Numbered from the stretch's first letter, positions 28,716-37,572 are shown. The stretch is DNA of 56,595 nt from Mesorhizobium alhagi CCNWXJ12-2 (GCF_000236565.1 NZ_AHAM01000173.1:1-56595); one strand, 5' to 3'. Notes: a model not told the origin generated them from the letters alone. Numbers and translations: made by a program.

Positions 28716-29483
28716 ATGACGACGCTGTACCCGCCGCGACTGATCGTTGTTGACGACGAGGAAGGTGTGCGAGAAACGCTTGCCGACTATCTCGGCCAGC
28801 AGGGCTTTGACGTCAGGACCGCGGAGGGCGGTCTTGCGCTCGATGCTCATCTGGCAGCCGGCCCTGCGGATCTCATCATGCTTGACGTCAACATGCCTGG
28901 CGAAGATGGTTTTGCCATTGCGCGCCGCTTGCGCGCCTCCAATTCGGTTCCGATCATCATGGTCACGGCTGCCGGTGACGTGATCGACCGTGTCGTTGGC
29001 CTTGAGATCGGCGCCGACGACTACGTGGCAAAGCCGTTCGACCTACGGGAACTGCATTCGCGGCTCAGGGCTGTTTTGCGGAGGCTCAAGAGAGACAGCC
29101 AAAGTGACTTGCCCAATGCGGGATCGGTGGCTGTGGCCAATCGAGTGCCACAGCAGGGGGAAGAACGGCTGATCCCATTCGGAAAAGTGATGCTCGATCT
29201 TGCTGGCCATTGCCTGGTGGCTTCCGACGGCGATACGCAGGGACTGACCTCAATGGAAATGGACCTCTTGAGGGTATTCGTCGAAAACCCGCATCGCGTA
29301 CTCAGCCGCGAACGCCTTTTCGAGCTCGCTCACGACCGCGCAACCGAGCCATTCAATCGAAGCATCGATATCCGCATTACGCGGTTGCGGCGCAAGATCG
29401 AGATCGACCCGGCCAAGCCCGAAGTCATTCGGACGATCCGCGGTGTCGGTTATCTATTTGCCCCACCCAAGACACGCGCATGA
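28716..29483 (+). CDS. OmpR-family response regulator
   Basis: A 255-residue DNA-binding response regulator. The receiver domain is residues 8-120, with acidic pocket Asp13-Asp14, phosphoacceptor Asp57 (LIMLDVNMPGEDG), switch Thr (MVTAA) and Lys (AKPFDLREL). An OmpR-type winged helix follows at about 155-250 (LTSMEMDLLRVFVENP, RSIDIRITRLRRKIE, IRTIRGVGYLF). The start at 28716 is chosen because the receiver begins eight residues later; the open frame upstream to 28572 is unlike coding sequence. Its TGA overlaps the ATG of the kinase gene. A 270-base gap separates it from the divergent Crp gene. Target genes unknown. Confidence 0.92.
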   Translation: MTTLYPPRLIVVDDEEGVRETLADYLGQQGFDVRTAEGGLALDAHLAAGPADLIMLDVNMPGEDGFAIARRLRASNSVPIIMVTAAGDVIDRVVGLEIGADDYVAKPFDLRELHSRLRAVLRRLKRDSQSDLPNAGSVAVANRVPQQGEERLIPFGKVMLDLAGHCLVASDGDTQGLTSMEMDLLRVFVENPHRVLSRERLFELAHDRATEPFNRSIDIRITRLRRKIEIDPAKPEVIRTIRGVGYLFAPPKTRA

Positions 29484-31501
29484 AAGATAAGCCCCTGGAC
29501 ACGATTGAACAGGCGGTCGCTGGCGCTGGAACTGGCGATACGAGCAATTTCGACGCGCCAGATATCGGCGTTCTGCGCGCGCTCCTCGACGCCATGCCGG
29601 CCCGGGCCGTGTTCCTCGATCGCGATCGCCGTTATCGCTATGTAAACCGTGAATTTCTCGAGTTCGTGAGGCTGCCGGTTGATCGGGTCATCGGGCAGCA
29701 CATGGCCGCTGTCCTCGGGCAGCAGGTTTATGATTCTTACTCGGGAGTGACTACGAGGGTCTACTCTGGAGAGACCGTTCGCTGGGAAGGCTGGGCGAAC
29801 AATGGCGGGCAGGGCAGGCGCTATATCCAGGAGAACCTCGTTGCGTTCATGTCCGCCGGTGGACAGATCCAGGGCATCATCGCTATTGGGCTAGACCTCA
29901 CAGAACACAAATTGCGCGAGCGCGAACTCGCCGAGCGGCTCGAAGCGCAGACGGCGGTGGAAACCATGTCGTCCGCGATCATTGCATCCGCGCTCGACTG
30001 CGTCATCGTTATCGACGAGGACGGCCGCGTTATCGAATTCAATCCAGCCGCCGAGGAGACCTTTGGCTACAGGCGCGACGAGGTTGTCGGCAAGTCGATT
30101 GCGGAGTTGATCGTTCCCGAGCACCTTCGTACTCGACACTATGCCGGCATGGAGCGTTACCTGGCCACCGGAGAGGCCTCGGTCTTGGGCCGCCGGGTTG
30201 AGATCGAAGCGATGCGCTCCGACGGTTCGCTGCTACCGGTAGAGCTGGCGATAACGGACGTGCGGCTCCCGGACCGCAGGTTCTTCACGGCACATATTCG
30301 AAATTTGACCGATGTCCGCCGCGCCCAGGAGGAGATCGAACGCCAGCGCGACGCGCTGCATCAGAGCGAGAAGCTTGCCGCCCTGGGCTCGTTGCTTGCC
30401 GGTGTCGCGCACGAACTCAACAACCCGCTTTCGATTGTCACCGGTCAGGCGCTGATGCTGCGCGAAGCTGCCAACTCTCCCCTGCTACGGGATGCCGACC
30501 TTCACAAGATCGCCGAGCGCAGCGTAAAAATCGAAGCTGCGGCGGAGCGTTGCGCCCGAATAGTGCGCACGTTCCTCGCCATGGCGCGCCAGCGCGCAGG
30601 CGAACGGCGTGAGGTGGACGTGTCCGCGTTGCTCGATGGGGCAATCGACCTGCTTGCCTATGGTCTCAAAACGGGCGGTATCGAACTTGCGAAAGACGTG
30701 CAGCCTGGCCTGCCGCGCATCTGGGCGGATGGCGACCAGCTTCATCAAGTCCTGGTCAATCTCCTCGTCAACGCTCAACAGGCGCTTGAGGAAATCTCTG
30801 ACCCACGGCGGGTCACCGTGGCCGTTCGGCACGATCCTGCCAAATCCAACGTCACCCTGACCGTCAGCGACAACGGCCCGGGCATTCCGGAGCAGATACG
30901 CAATCGCATTTTCGATCCTTTCTTCACCACCAAACCGCAAGGTATTGGCACGGGCATCGGCCTTGCCGTTTCCCGGGGCATGATCGAGGCCCAAGGAGGA
31001 AGCCTCGTTCTGCAACCCTCACCACCAGGCCGGGGCGCGTCTTTCGTCGTCCAAATCCCGGTAGGTGTAGCCGCGACGGGTGCATCCGCAAGAGTTCCTG
31101 AATCGCTCGACAAGAAGATGGCCGAACCCAATGCCCGGAGGGCTCTTGTCGTTGACGACGAAGAGGAAATCGCCGGCATTCTTGCTGAACTCCTCGACCG
31201 GCAGGGTTTTATCTGCGACTTGTCGCCAAGCGGCGAGGACGCAAAGGGGCTGGTGCGCACCAGCGACTATGACATCATCCTTTGCGACATCCGAATGGCT
31301 GGTGGCGACGGGCCGTCGTTTTTTTACTGGCTTCAGGAGGCGAAGCCTCACCTTGCAGGTCGCATCGGCTTCGTCACCGGCGACACACTTGGCCCGGCGG
31401 CGGGCCGGTTCCTCGAGCGGACCGGGCGTCCCGTTATCGAGAAGCCGTTCCGTCCGGACGACGTGTCCCGCCTGGTTCGGCTGCTTGCAGATGACAGGTA
31501 G
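29480..31501 (+). CDS. Soluble PAS hybrid histidine kinase
   Basis: A 673-residue sensor kinase with no membrane span, so it senses a cytoplasmic signal. Two PAS domains (about 30-150 and 165-290, the second with the typical FNPAAEETFGYRRDEVVGK), then HisKA with phospho-His311 (GVAHELNNPLSIV), HATPase_c (NLLVNAQQAL, DNGPGIP, GTGIGLAVSRGM), and a C-terminal receiver (about 550-670) with Asp603 (ILCDIRMAGGDG) and KPFRPDD. It overlaps the response-regulator gene by 4 bases (ATGA), so the two form a pair, and the extra receiver makes a branched phosphate flow possible. Confidence 0.92.
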   Translation: MKDKPLDTIEQAVAGAGTGDTSNFDAPDIGVLRALLDAMPARAVFLDRDRRYRYVNREFLEFVRLPVDRVIGQHMAAVLGQQVYDSYSGVTTRVYSGETVRWEGWANNGGQGRRYIQENLVAFMSAGGQIQGIIAIGLDLTEHKLRERELAERLEAQTAVETMSSAIIASALDCVIVIDEDGRVIEFNPAAEETFGYRRDEVVGKSIAELIVPEHLRTRHYAGMERYLATGEASVLGRRVEIEAMRSDGSLLPVELAITDVRLPDRRFFTAHIRNLTDVRRAQEEIERQRDALHQSEKLAALGSLLAGVAHELNNPLSIVTGQALMLREAANSPLLRDADLHKIAERSVKIEAAAERCARIVRTFLAMARQRAGERREVDVSALLDGAIDLLAYGLKTGGIELAKDVQPGLPRIWADGDQLHQVLVNLLVNAQQALEEISDPRRVTVAVRHDPAKSNVTLTVSDNGPGIPEQIRNRIFDPFFTTKPQGIGTGIGLAVSRGMIEAQGGSLVLQPSPPGRGASFVVQIPVGVAATGASARVPESLDKKMAEPNARRALVVDDEEEIAGILAELLDRQGFICDLSPSGEDAKGLVRTSDYDIILCDIRMAGGDGPSFFYWLQEAKPHLAGRIGFVTGDTLGPAAGRFLERTGRPVIEKPFRPDDVSRLVRLLADDR

Positions 31502-31693
31502 CTGCATGCGCAGCAAGCGTCCGTCACCCGCCGACGACACGAAGTGGCCGCTTCCATCGCTGACAGTGGGCGGACGGACGGCTACATCCGGGCCAGATAT
31601 TCGACCCGACTTTGTTCGTTACGGGATCGATCCAGCCGACAATGACGAGGCAAGCAAGTTGAGCCGCCAGGTCAGTTACGCTGCGTAGCAGGA

Positions 31694-31723
31694 AGAGCCC
31701 GATTCCATGGCGAAGCGGGCTCT
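31694..31723. terminator. Weak inverted repeat between the kinase and the RTX gene
   Basis: AGAGCCCG (31694-31701) and CGGGCTCT (31716-31723) can form an 8-bp stem with a 14-base loop between the two convergent genes. Neither side has a good T-run, so terminator function is only plausible. The rest of 31502-31738 shows no gene. Confidence 0.35.
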
Positions 31724-31738
31724 CTCGCAAGGCTGACC

Positions 31739-33910
31739 TCAGAGGATGAAATCTGTCCCGGTCATGAAAGTCGTGCCGGCGACCAGGATCTGCATGTCGG
31801 CGGTCGAATCGCCGTTCACATCGGCGGCGATGATCACGTTGCCGCTGTAGTTGGTATAGCGAAGCTGGCCGGCGACGCCGGAGAATGCTGCTGAGCCGAT
31901 GAAGGAGAAGGCCTGGTTGCCGGCGACGAGGGTGTTGGCATCGATTGTCGCAAGGTCGATCCTGTCGAAGCCGTGGGCGAAACCGCCAAGGATGGAATCG
32001 CGAAGCGCTGGTCCAGCCGGGCTGTCGGAAACAAGATCGAAATCGAACCGATCATTTCCTGTGCCGCCGTTGAGGATGTCGCTGCCGGCGCCGCCGATCA
32101 GTGTGTCGTTGCCGACACCTCCGGTAAGCGTGTCGTTGCCGGCCCCGCCGACGATGTAGTCGTTGCCGTCACCGCCATTCAGGCTGTTATTCCCGGAATT
32201 GCCGACCAGCGTGTTGTTGAGTGTATTGCCTGTACCGTTCAGATTGCCCGAGCCCTGCAACTCCAGCCGCTCGACATTCGCCCCGAGCGTCCAGTTGATG
32301 TAGGAACGCACCGTGTCAGTGCCGCCGGCTGCCGCCTCGATGGTGCTGTCTCCGGCTGCGGCGACGATGAAAGTGTCATTCCCAGAACCACCGACCATGT
32401 AGTCGTTGCCGGCCCCGCCATTGAGCAGGTTGTTGCCGGCATTGCCCACCAGCGTGTTGGCGAGCGCATTGCCGGTGCCGTTGAGGTTGCCTGCGCCCTG
32501 CAGTTCCAGCCGCTCGACATGGTTGGCCAGCACCCAGTCGATATAGGAACGCACCGTGTCGGTGCCTTCGCCAGCATTCTCTGTGGTGACGTCGCCTGCC
32601 GCAGCTACGATGTAGATGTCGTCACCCGCGCCGCCGAACATGGTGTCGGCGCCCGCTCCGCCGTCGAGCGTGTCGTTGCCGCCGAAGCCGTTGATCGTGT
32701 CGTTGCCGCCGTTGCCGTGGATGATGTCGCGAAGCGCGTCGCCGTTCAGTGTCTCGTTGGCGCCATCCCCGGTTGTCGTACGCACGATCTCGCTAACCAG
32801 GGCCGTGATCCGGCCGCCGTCGCCGTCGCTCTCGCTGTCCTGCCAGGCGGTGATGAATTGTCCGGCGAGAATGGCCGAGACCGCCGACTTAATGTCGTCG
32901 GAACCCGCCGAGTCGGACAGCGGCAGGGGAGATCCGATCGGGTTGCCGTCTTGGTCGAAGATGCGGCCCATGATCTCGTTGTTTCCGGCGGGGTCGGTCC
33001 AGGTGACGACGATGAAGCCGTTTTCGAGGACGGTGATGTCGGGATCGGATTCGTTCGATGCGCCCGCCGTGTTGACATGGACGAAGGGCTTCACGATATT
33101 CCCACCCGGGCCGACGACGGTGAGCGTGATGCCTGCGCTGCCGGCTTCGGGGCCTCCCCAGCCGGTATCGGAATAGGCGACGGCGAAGTTGCCGTTCGGC
33201 AGCGCGGCGACCGCTGGCTGGAGGTTGTTGCCACCGGCTCCCACGGTAAAGGGATCTGTCGAGCCGTTGACCGGGCGTGGCGATCCGTCCGCCTCGAAGA
33301 TGCGCGCCACGATATTGTTAGCCGCCGTCCACGCCACCACGAATCCGCCGTCCTCCAGCGCAGTGATGACCGGATTAGCGACCGACAAGGAGCCGCTGAT
33401 GTCGGTAAGGCCGCTCTGATACGCGCCGTCGTTGTCGAATACCTTGAAATTGAGGTTGCCGGCGGTGTCCATGTACGAGACGACGAAACCGCCCGCGAGC
33501 GTCGTGACCTGCGGCCTGAAGTCGTTGACCGAGGTCGTGATGTCGAACTGGGAAACAACGACTTGGCCGGTCGACGAAAAAATGGTGGCCTGTTGGCCAA
33601 GGTTCCCAACGCTGTTGTCGTCCCAGATGATGAGGACGTTGCCATTATCGAGTTCGGTCAGGCTGGGCTCGCCGCCGGCAGAGGTGCTTCCCATGTTGGG
33701 CGTCACGGCGCCGGCGAGCAGATGCCCGTCCGCGCCGTAGAAGTCGACCTTCATGGCCCAGCCAAAATCCGGGCCGTTGTTGTAGGCGACGACGTGGCCG
33801 CCATTGGACAGGCCCAGCACGTCAGGCGTCCACTGGTTCCAGGTCACGAACGTGTTCGCCTGGAACTGGGATCGCAATGTTACGAGATCGTAGTCGATGG
33901 TTGCGGCCAT
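31739..33910 (-). CDS. RTX (haemolysin-type calcium-binding repeat) secreted protein
   Basis: A 723-residue protein. Residues 25 to about 385 contain repeated strands of the form LxxGGFVVAWT..DG..I.ARIFDADG, a propeller-like array. Residues about 395-640 carry RTX nonapeptides (GGNDTINGFGGNDTLDGGAG and similar), within which a unit of about 81 residues occurs twice (VRSYIDW/VERLELQGAGNLNGTGN). The last 60 residues are the serralysin-type C-terminal region ending in a hydrophobic DFIL, the usual uncleaved type I secretion signal. There is no N-terminal signal peptide. The start at 33910 has GGAG 8 bases upstream; the open frame beyond, to 34417, is non-coding. No type I secretion genes are in the window. 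Probably an extracellular, calcium-folding protein; no catalytic motif seen. Confidence 0.88.
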   Translation of the reverse strand: MAATIDYDLVTLRSQFQANTFVTWNQWTPDVLGLSNGGHVVAYNNGPDFGWAMKVDFYGADGHLLAGAVTPNMGSTSAGGEPSLTELDNGNVLIIWDDNSVGNLGQQATIFSSTGQVVVSQFDITTSVNDFRPQVTTLAGGFVVSYMDTAGNLNFKVFDNDGAYQSGLTDISGSLSVANPVITALEDGGFVVAWTAANNIVARIFEADGSPRPVNGSTDPFTVGAGGNNLQPAVAALPNGNFAVAYSDTGWGGPEAGSAGITLTVVGPGGNIVKPFVHVNTAGASNESDPDITVLENGFIVVTWTDPAGNNEIMGRIFDQDGNPIGSPLPLSDSAGSDDIKSAVSAILAGQFITAWQDSESDGDGGRITALVSEIVRTTTGDGANETLNGDALRDIIHGNGGNDTINGFGGNDTLDGGAGADTMFGGAGDDIYIVAAAGDVTTENAGEGTDTVRSYIDWVLANHVERLELQGAGNLNGTGNALANTLVGNAGNNLLNGGAGNDYMVGGSGNDTFIVAAAGDSTIEAAAGGTDTVRSYINWTLGANVERLELQGSGNLNGTGNTLNNTLVGNSGNNSLNGGDGNDYIVGGAGNDTLTGGVGNDTLIGGAGSDILNGGTGNDRFDFDLVSDSPAGPALRDSILGGFAHGFDRIDLATIDANTLVAGNQAFSFIGSAAFSGVAGQLRYTNYSGNVIIAADVNGDSTADMQILVAGTTFMTGTDFIL
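32170..32655 (-). repeat. Tandem 243-base repeat inside the RTX gene
   Basis: Two adjacent units of about 243 bases (81 codons), offset by 243 bases (compare 32225 and 32468), encode nearly the same protein block. Each has a VRSYI(D/N)W strand, an ERLELQG strand, GNLNGTGN and RTX nonapeptides. It is a recent internal duplication within the coding sequence. Confidence 0.7.
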
Positions 33911-33935
33911 GATTTTTTCTCCGTGAAAGACATCA

Positions 33936-33980
33936 ACCGAATTCGGTCCACTGCCCGTTGCCGGCCGATCGGGCGGCCGG
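33936..33980. promoter_or_regulatory. Two palindromes in the RTX/AraC divergent promoter region
   Basis: ACCGAATTCGGT (33936-33947) is a perfect 12-bp palindrome 26-37 bases before the RTX start codon. CCGGCCG (33961-33967) and CGGCCGG (33974-33980) form a second inverted repeat with a 6-base spacer. They sit between the RTX gene and the divergent araC-lrp pair, so they are candidate operators for one of those regulators. Confidence 0.4.
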
Positions 33981-34118
33981 TATGTGGCGGCGGAAAATAA
34001 GGGGGCGCTGAGGGCCGGTCTTGGTCTAAAGCGAATGAAATACGGACTGGAACGTTGATTCTTTCGGAAAATTGTGAAATTCTCCGCAAAATTTCCGGAA
34101 TCATGGCGGGGCAGCCAG

Positions 34119-35081
34119 ATGATCGAGTCCACGATAGCGCCGACCGCGCCGGCTTCCGCGCGGGATTTCGCACCATTCCTCAAGCTCGACGCGCCGCCCG
34201 CTTTTTCTAGGGGCGATGCCGCGCGGGCCGGCGCGGCGAAAGCCGAGGCGTCCGATGGCCAGTTCCGGCTGGCGCGCCGGGTTTTCCGCGTATCGGAAAG
34301 GGTCGAGTTCGACCTGGTGAACGTGATGCGGGACTGCACGGGACTGCGGCAGAGCGACGGCGGCTGCGCGATGATCATCTGCCTGGACGGCCGCTTCGAC
34401 GCCGAAATCGGCGCCACCCGGATCGCAATGGCTCCGGGAAGGATGCTTCTCGTTGCCTGTCACAGGCCGGAGGAGGCGCCGTCGGCCGGGGCCGCAAGAA
34501 CGATCGGGCTGTGGTTCGATTGCGAAGCGGCGCGCGGCTTTTCGCCGCCTGCCGGCGAAATCGCGCTGAGGGAGCGCCCGCCCTCCGACCCCGCTATTGC
34601 CGTGCTGGCCGCCTATTGCGCGCAGCTCATGGCGTTGCCGGCCGGCATGCCTGCCTCGCTCGCCCGCCTGGCGAGCCGCCAACTGGGCGACCTCGTGGCG
34701 CATATGCTCGACCCGGCCGCCGGCCTTGCCCGCGCGGCTCCGTTCGGCGGGCCGAAGGCGGCGCGATTGCGCGCCGTGCTCGATCACATCTCGGCCAATC
34801 TCAGCGATCCCGTGCTCAGCGCCGCCAGGGTCGGCGCCCGCCTCGGCCTGACGGCGCGCTGCGTGCAGCAACTGCTCGAGGCAGTCGGCCTCTCATTCTC
34901 GCAGCATGTCCGCCAAATGCGTCTCGACGAGGCGCGGCGCCTGCTTGGCGATCCGCGCCACGACCATATGCGGATCACCGACATCGCCTACGCGGCAGGC
35001 TTCCAGGACCTGTCCTATTTCAACCGCGAATTCCGCCGCCGGTTCGGCGAAAAGCCGTCCGCGGCGCGAGGCGGCGCATGA
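34119..35081 (+). CDS. AraC-family transcriptional regulator
   Basis: A 320-residue regulator. The N-terminal 200 residues look like a sensor domain of uncertain ligand (RLARRVFRVSERVEFDL). The C-terminal 100 are the AraC double HTH: LSAARVGARLGLTARCVQQLLEAVG, then ITDIAYAAGFQDLSYFNREFRRRFGEKPS, the standard signature. The start at 34119 (MIEST) is preferred; a GTG at 34074 is possible. Its TGA overlaps the start of the Lrp-type gene, so the two are co-translated. It is divergent from the RTX gene, which is a likely target. Confidence 0.85.
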   Translation: MIESTIAPTAPASARDFAPFLKLDAPPAFSRGDAARAGAAKAEASDGQFRLARRVFRVSERVEFDLVNVMRDCTGLRQSDGGCAMIICLDGRFDAEIGATRIAMAPGRMLLVACHRPEEAPSAGAARTIGLWFDCEAARGFSPPAGEIALRERPPSDPAIAVLAAYCAQLMALPAGMPASLARLASRQLGDLVAHMLDPAAGLARAAPFGGPKAARLRAVLDHISANLSDPVLSAARVGARLGLTARCVQQLLEAVGLSFSQHVRQMRLDEARRLLGDPRHDHMRITDIAYAAGFQDLSYFNREFRRRFGEKPSAARGGA

Positions 35082-35599
35082 GCATCGCGGCCTCCGGACA
35101 CAGGAACCATTGGATGAGCGATCTCGACGATATCGACCGCAAGCTGCTTGCGCTGCTGCAGGAGAACGGGCGCACCTCCTATGCCGAACTCGGCAAGGCC
35201 GTCGGCCTGGCGGTCTCCTCGGTCAATGACCGGGTCAGGAAGCTCCAGGACCGGGGCGTGATCGAAGGCGTGTATGCCGCCTTGTCGGCTGAAGCGCTGC
35301 GGCTCGACCTTTTGGCCATCATTTTCGTGGGCTGGACCGATCCCGCGACCGAAGCGCCTTTCCTTGCGCGCGTCGCAGACGAGCCGTCGATCCTCGAATG
35401 CCATCATGTCACCGGCGCATGGAATTATCTCCTGAAAGTCCGCACGCATACGACACGCGACCTGGAGGCGTTTCTCGCCGCGATCGTGAAAGGCGTGCCC
35501 GGTGTGCAGCGGACGGAAACGCTCATCGTACTGTCGTCAGCGAAAGAAACCTTCCATCTGCCGCTGGAGCTTCCGGCCTGGCGCAACCCAAGAGCGTGA
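35078..35599 (+). CDS. Lrp/AsnC-family transcriptional regulator
   Basis: A 173-residue regulator: N-terminal HTH (LDDIDRKLLALLQENGRTSYAELGKAVGLAVSSVNDRVRKL, about 15-55) and a C-terminal RAM ligand-binding domain (about 75-155). The ATG at 35078 overlaps the araC stop, with GAGG 6 bases upstream; an internal ATG at 35114 gives the more usual 161 residues. Co-expression of an AraC and an Lrp regulator by overlapping genes is unusual. Effector is probably an amino acid by family, but unknown. Confidence 0.87.
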   Translation: MSIAASGHRNHWMSDLDDIDRKLLALLQENGRTSYAELGKAVGLAVSSVNDRVRKLQDRGVIEGVYAALSAEALRLDLLAIIFVGWTDPATEAPFLARVADEPSILECHHVTGAWNYLLKVRTHTTRDLEAFLAAIVKGVPGVQRTETLIVLSSAKETFHLPLELPAWRNPRA

Positions 35600-35632
35600 C
35601 GAACAGATCGGGTCTAGGCCCGCAATATCGGT

Positions 35633-35868
35633 GTAGCCGTCGCTTCGAGCGACGAAGCGGCCGTCCGCCAGCTCCGACGCTTTTCGACCTTACGCCCGCG
35701 GAGGCGCGTCCTGCTGCGGGTCGGCGGCGGAATGACCGCGTCGAAGAGCGCCGTATCGCTAGGCATCAGCGAAAACACCTTGAAGACCCACCTTGGCCGG
35801 ATTTTTGCAAAAACCGGCCCGGCGCGCCAAGCCGATCTCATCAAACTCATATTGGAGATGGGCATACC
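35633..35868 (+). pseudogene. Remnant of a LuxR-type HTH regulator
   Basis: The C-terminal part of a LuxR-family regulator is spread over three frames. SSDEAAV comes first, then in another frame LFDLTPAEARPAAG, then in a third GGMTASKSAVSLGISENTLKTHLGRIFAKTG followed by ARQADLIKLI. Together they rebuild the HTH (TPAEA...ISENTLKTHL), but frame changes near 35665 and 35720 and the missing N-terminal half show the gene is dead. It lies between the Lrp gene and the 3' end of tRNA-Ser. Confidence 0.7.
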
Positions 35869-35903
35869 GCTTGCCCCGGCCGGGACAGGTTCGGCTGCAG
35901 CGC

Positions 35904-35993
35904 TGGCGGAGGGAGTGGGATTCGAACCCACGGTGGGCTTGCACCCACGCCGGTTTTCAAGACCGGTGCCTTAAACCGCTCGGCCATCCCTCC
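35904..35993 (-). tRNA. tRNA-Ser (UGA)
   Basis: A 90-base class II tRNA read on the minus strand. Acceptor GGAGGGA (from 35993) pairs with TCCCTCC; anticodon stem CCGGT/ACCGG with loop CTTGAAA gives anticodon TGA; a long variable arm (GTGGG/CCCAC) and T-arm with GGTTCGAATCC follow, and CCA is encoded (35906-35904). The region 35994-36308 upstream holds its promoter and the rlpA leader, no gene. Confidence 0.96.
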
Positions 35994-36308
35994 GGCAGCC
36001 GCTCTATGCGCGAAGACGTCCGTTTTTTCAAGGCACGGTTTCGCGGGCGCAGGTCAGGCAAGGTTTGCGGATCTGCCGATCGGGCAGGGGAACCGAGTGC
36101 GTCGGCGACGCAGTGCATAACGCTCCCCACGCCGGCTGCGCCACAATCCCGCCCGTTTCCCGACATATTCGATTAATAGCGTGTCAAACTATTCCGGCAT
36201 ACAGTGAGAGGCCGGGGCAGGGGTGCCGGAAGAGTTCGCATGCGCCAAACGCCGCCGATCCACTCGGCGCGGGCGGTAAGTCTGAGATAAGTCGGGGATA
36301 AATCGCAC

Positions 36309-37559
36309 ATGCTCAATCTGGCGCTGACGCGTCCTGGTCGCGCTTCCGCTGTCGCCGCGTTGGCCATCGCCGCGGTGTTTCTGGCCGCCTGCGGCGCCCC
36401 GCAATCCAAGGGCATGGTCAACACCAAGAACAAGCGCTCCAAGGAATATTTCGCCGAATCCGAATATGGCGTGAAGGCGAGCCCGCGCGTCACCACCAAG
36501 AAATCGAATTTGAAGCGCGGCGGCGGCCGCGACCAGGTCGGCCGGCCCTACAAGGTGCGCGGCAAGATGTATTATCCGAAGGAAGACAAGAACTACAAAA
36601 AGGTCGGCGCCGCCTCCTGGTATGGCGACGCCTTTCACGGCCGGCTCACCGCCAATGGCGAAGTCTACGACATGACGCATCTGACGGCGGCGCATCCGAC
36701 CATGCCGCTGCCGAGCTACGCCCGTGTCACCAATCTGAAGAACGGCAGCTCGGTCATCGTCCGCGTCAACGATCGCGGTCCCTATTCGCATGGCCGGCTG
36801 ATCGATTTGTCGAAGCGCGCCGCCGAACTGCTCGACTACACGCATGTCGGCACCGCCAAGGTGCAGGTGGAATATGTCGGCCGCGCGCCTCTGGACGGCC
36901 GCGACGACCAGTTCCTGATGGCCTCTTACCGGCCCGGCAATCGTGCTCCCGACCCGTCCGACGGCCTCGCCACCGGCGTCATGATCGCGATGAACGGGCC
37001 GACGCCCAGCGCCAATGTGGCTGGATCGGCAGCCTTTCCCGGCGTGATGTCCGACAGCGCGCCCGCGCAGCCGCAGGTCCAGCCGGTCATGGCGGCCGAC
37101 GCCGGGGCGTTCGGCGATCTCGCTCTGCCCGCCTTCGGCCCGATCGCGCCGGACCGACCGGGCGTCGACATGATCTTCGAAACCCAGGTCGCGCTGGCGA
37201 CCATGTCCTACGCCCCCGACCACCGGCCGCAGAAGGCAGCAACTGCCTTCGCCGCCCTCGAACGCGGGGCCATGTCGCCCGACGATGTCGCGCAGTCCTG
37301 GAAGCGGCTCAACCCGGCAGGGGCGGGCGCCGCGGCGCAGCCCTATGTGGCCGCCGGCTCGTTTGCAACGCTGGCCGAGGCCGAGAAAGTCGCCCGTGCA
37401 CTGTCTGGCTTCGGCCGGGCCACGCTGGAGACTGCGGAGATCGACGGAGCACAACTCCATTCGGTCAACCTCTATTCCGATGGCCGCAACGGGCTCGACG
37501 CCATGCTGGAAGCAGCGTGGGCGAACGGCGCTCCCGACGCCATGACAATCCGCGATTGA
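36309..37559 (+). CDS. rlpA: RlpA-family septal lipoprotein with SPOR domain
   Basis: A 416-residue predicted lipoprotein. The lipobox is LAAC, Cys about residue 29, after a hydrophobic leader. The double-psi beta-barrel RlpA domain is at about 98-195 (GAASWYGDAFHGRLTANGEVYD, VRVNDRGPYSHGRLIDLS). A long linker follows, and a SPOR domain (about 340-412, PYVAAGSFATLAEAEKVARAL) binds denuded septal glycan strands. RlpA proteins are lytic transglycosylases or septal structural proteins; the catalytic Asp of the DRGPY motif is present. It is followed by an inverted repeat and the carboxypeptidase gene. Confidence 0.92.
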   Translation: MLNLALTRPGRASAVAALAIAAVFLAACGAPQSKGMVNTKNKRSKEYFAESEYGVKASPRVTTKKSNLKRGGGRDQVGRPYKVRGKMYYPKEDKNYKKVGAASWYGDAFHGRLTANGEVYDMTHLTAAHPTMPLPSYARVTNLKNGSSVIVRVNDRGPYSHGRLIDLSKRAAELLDYTHVGTAKVQVEYVGRAPLDGRDDQFLMASYRPGNRAPDPSDGLATGVMIAMNGPTPSANVAGSAAFPGVMSDSAPAQPQVQPVMAADAGAFGDLALPAFGPIAPDRPGVDMIFETQVALATMSYAPDHRPQKAATAFAALERGAMSPDDVAQSWKRLNPAGAGAAAQPYVAAGSFATLAEAEKVARALSGFGRATLETAEIDGAQLHSVNLYSDGRNGLDAMLEAAWANGAPDAMTIRD

Positions 37560-37572
37560 GGCTGCCATCTCC

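Noticed and set aside
32040-32760. CRISPR-like regular repeats
   Set aside because: The periodicity is that of RTX nonapeptide codons within an open frame; repeats are not identical and have no spacers.
31973-34000. Plus-strand open frame (675 codons) opposite the RTX gene
   Set aside because: Its repeats are the reverse reading of RTX repeats; the minus strand has GGAG, RTX motifs and a secretion-type C-terminus.
34071-34087. Possible third Crp site (TGTGA at 34072-34077)
   Set aside because: Only one half-site is present; the partner half does not match TCACA.
35880-35990. Plus-strand peptide with GSGIRTHGGLAPTPVFKTGA
   Set aside because: It is the translation of the complement of tRNA-Ser, a common annotation artefact, not part of the LuxR remnant.
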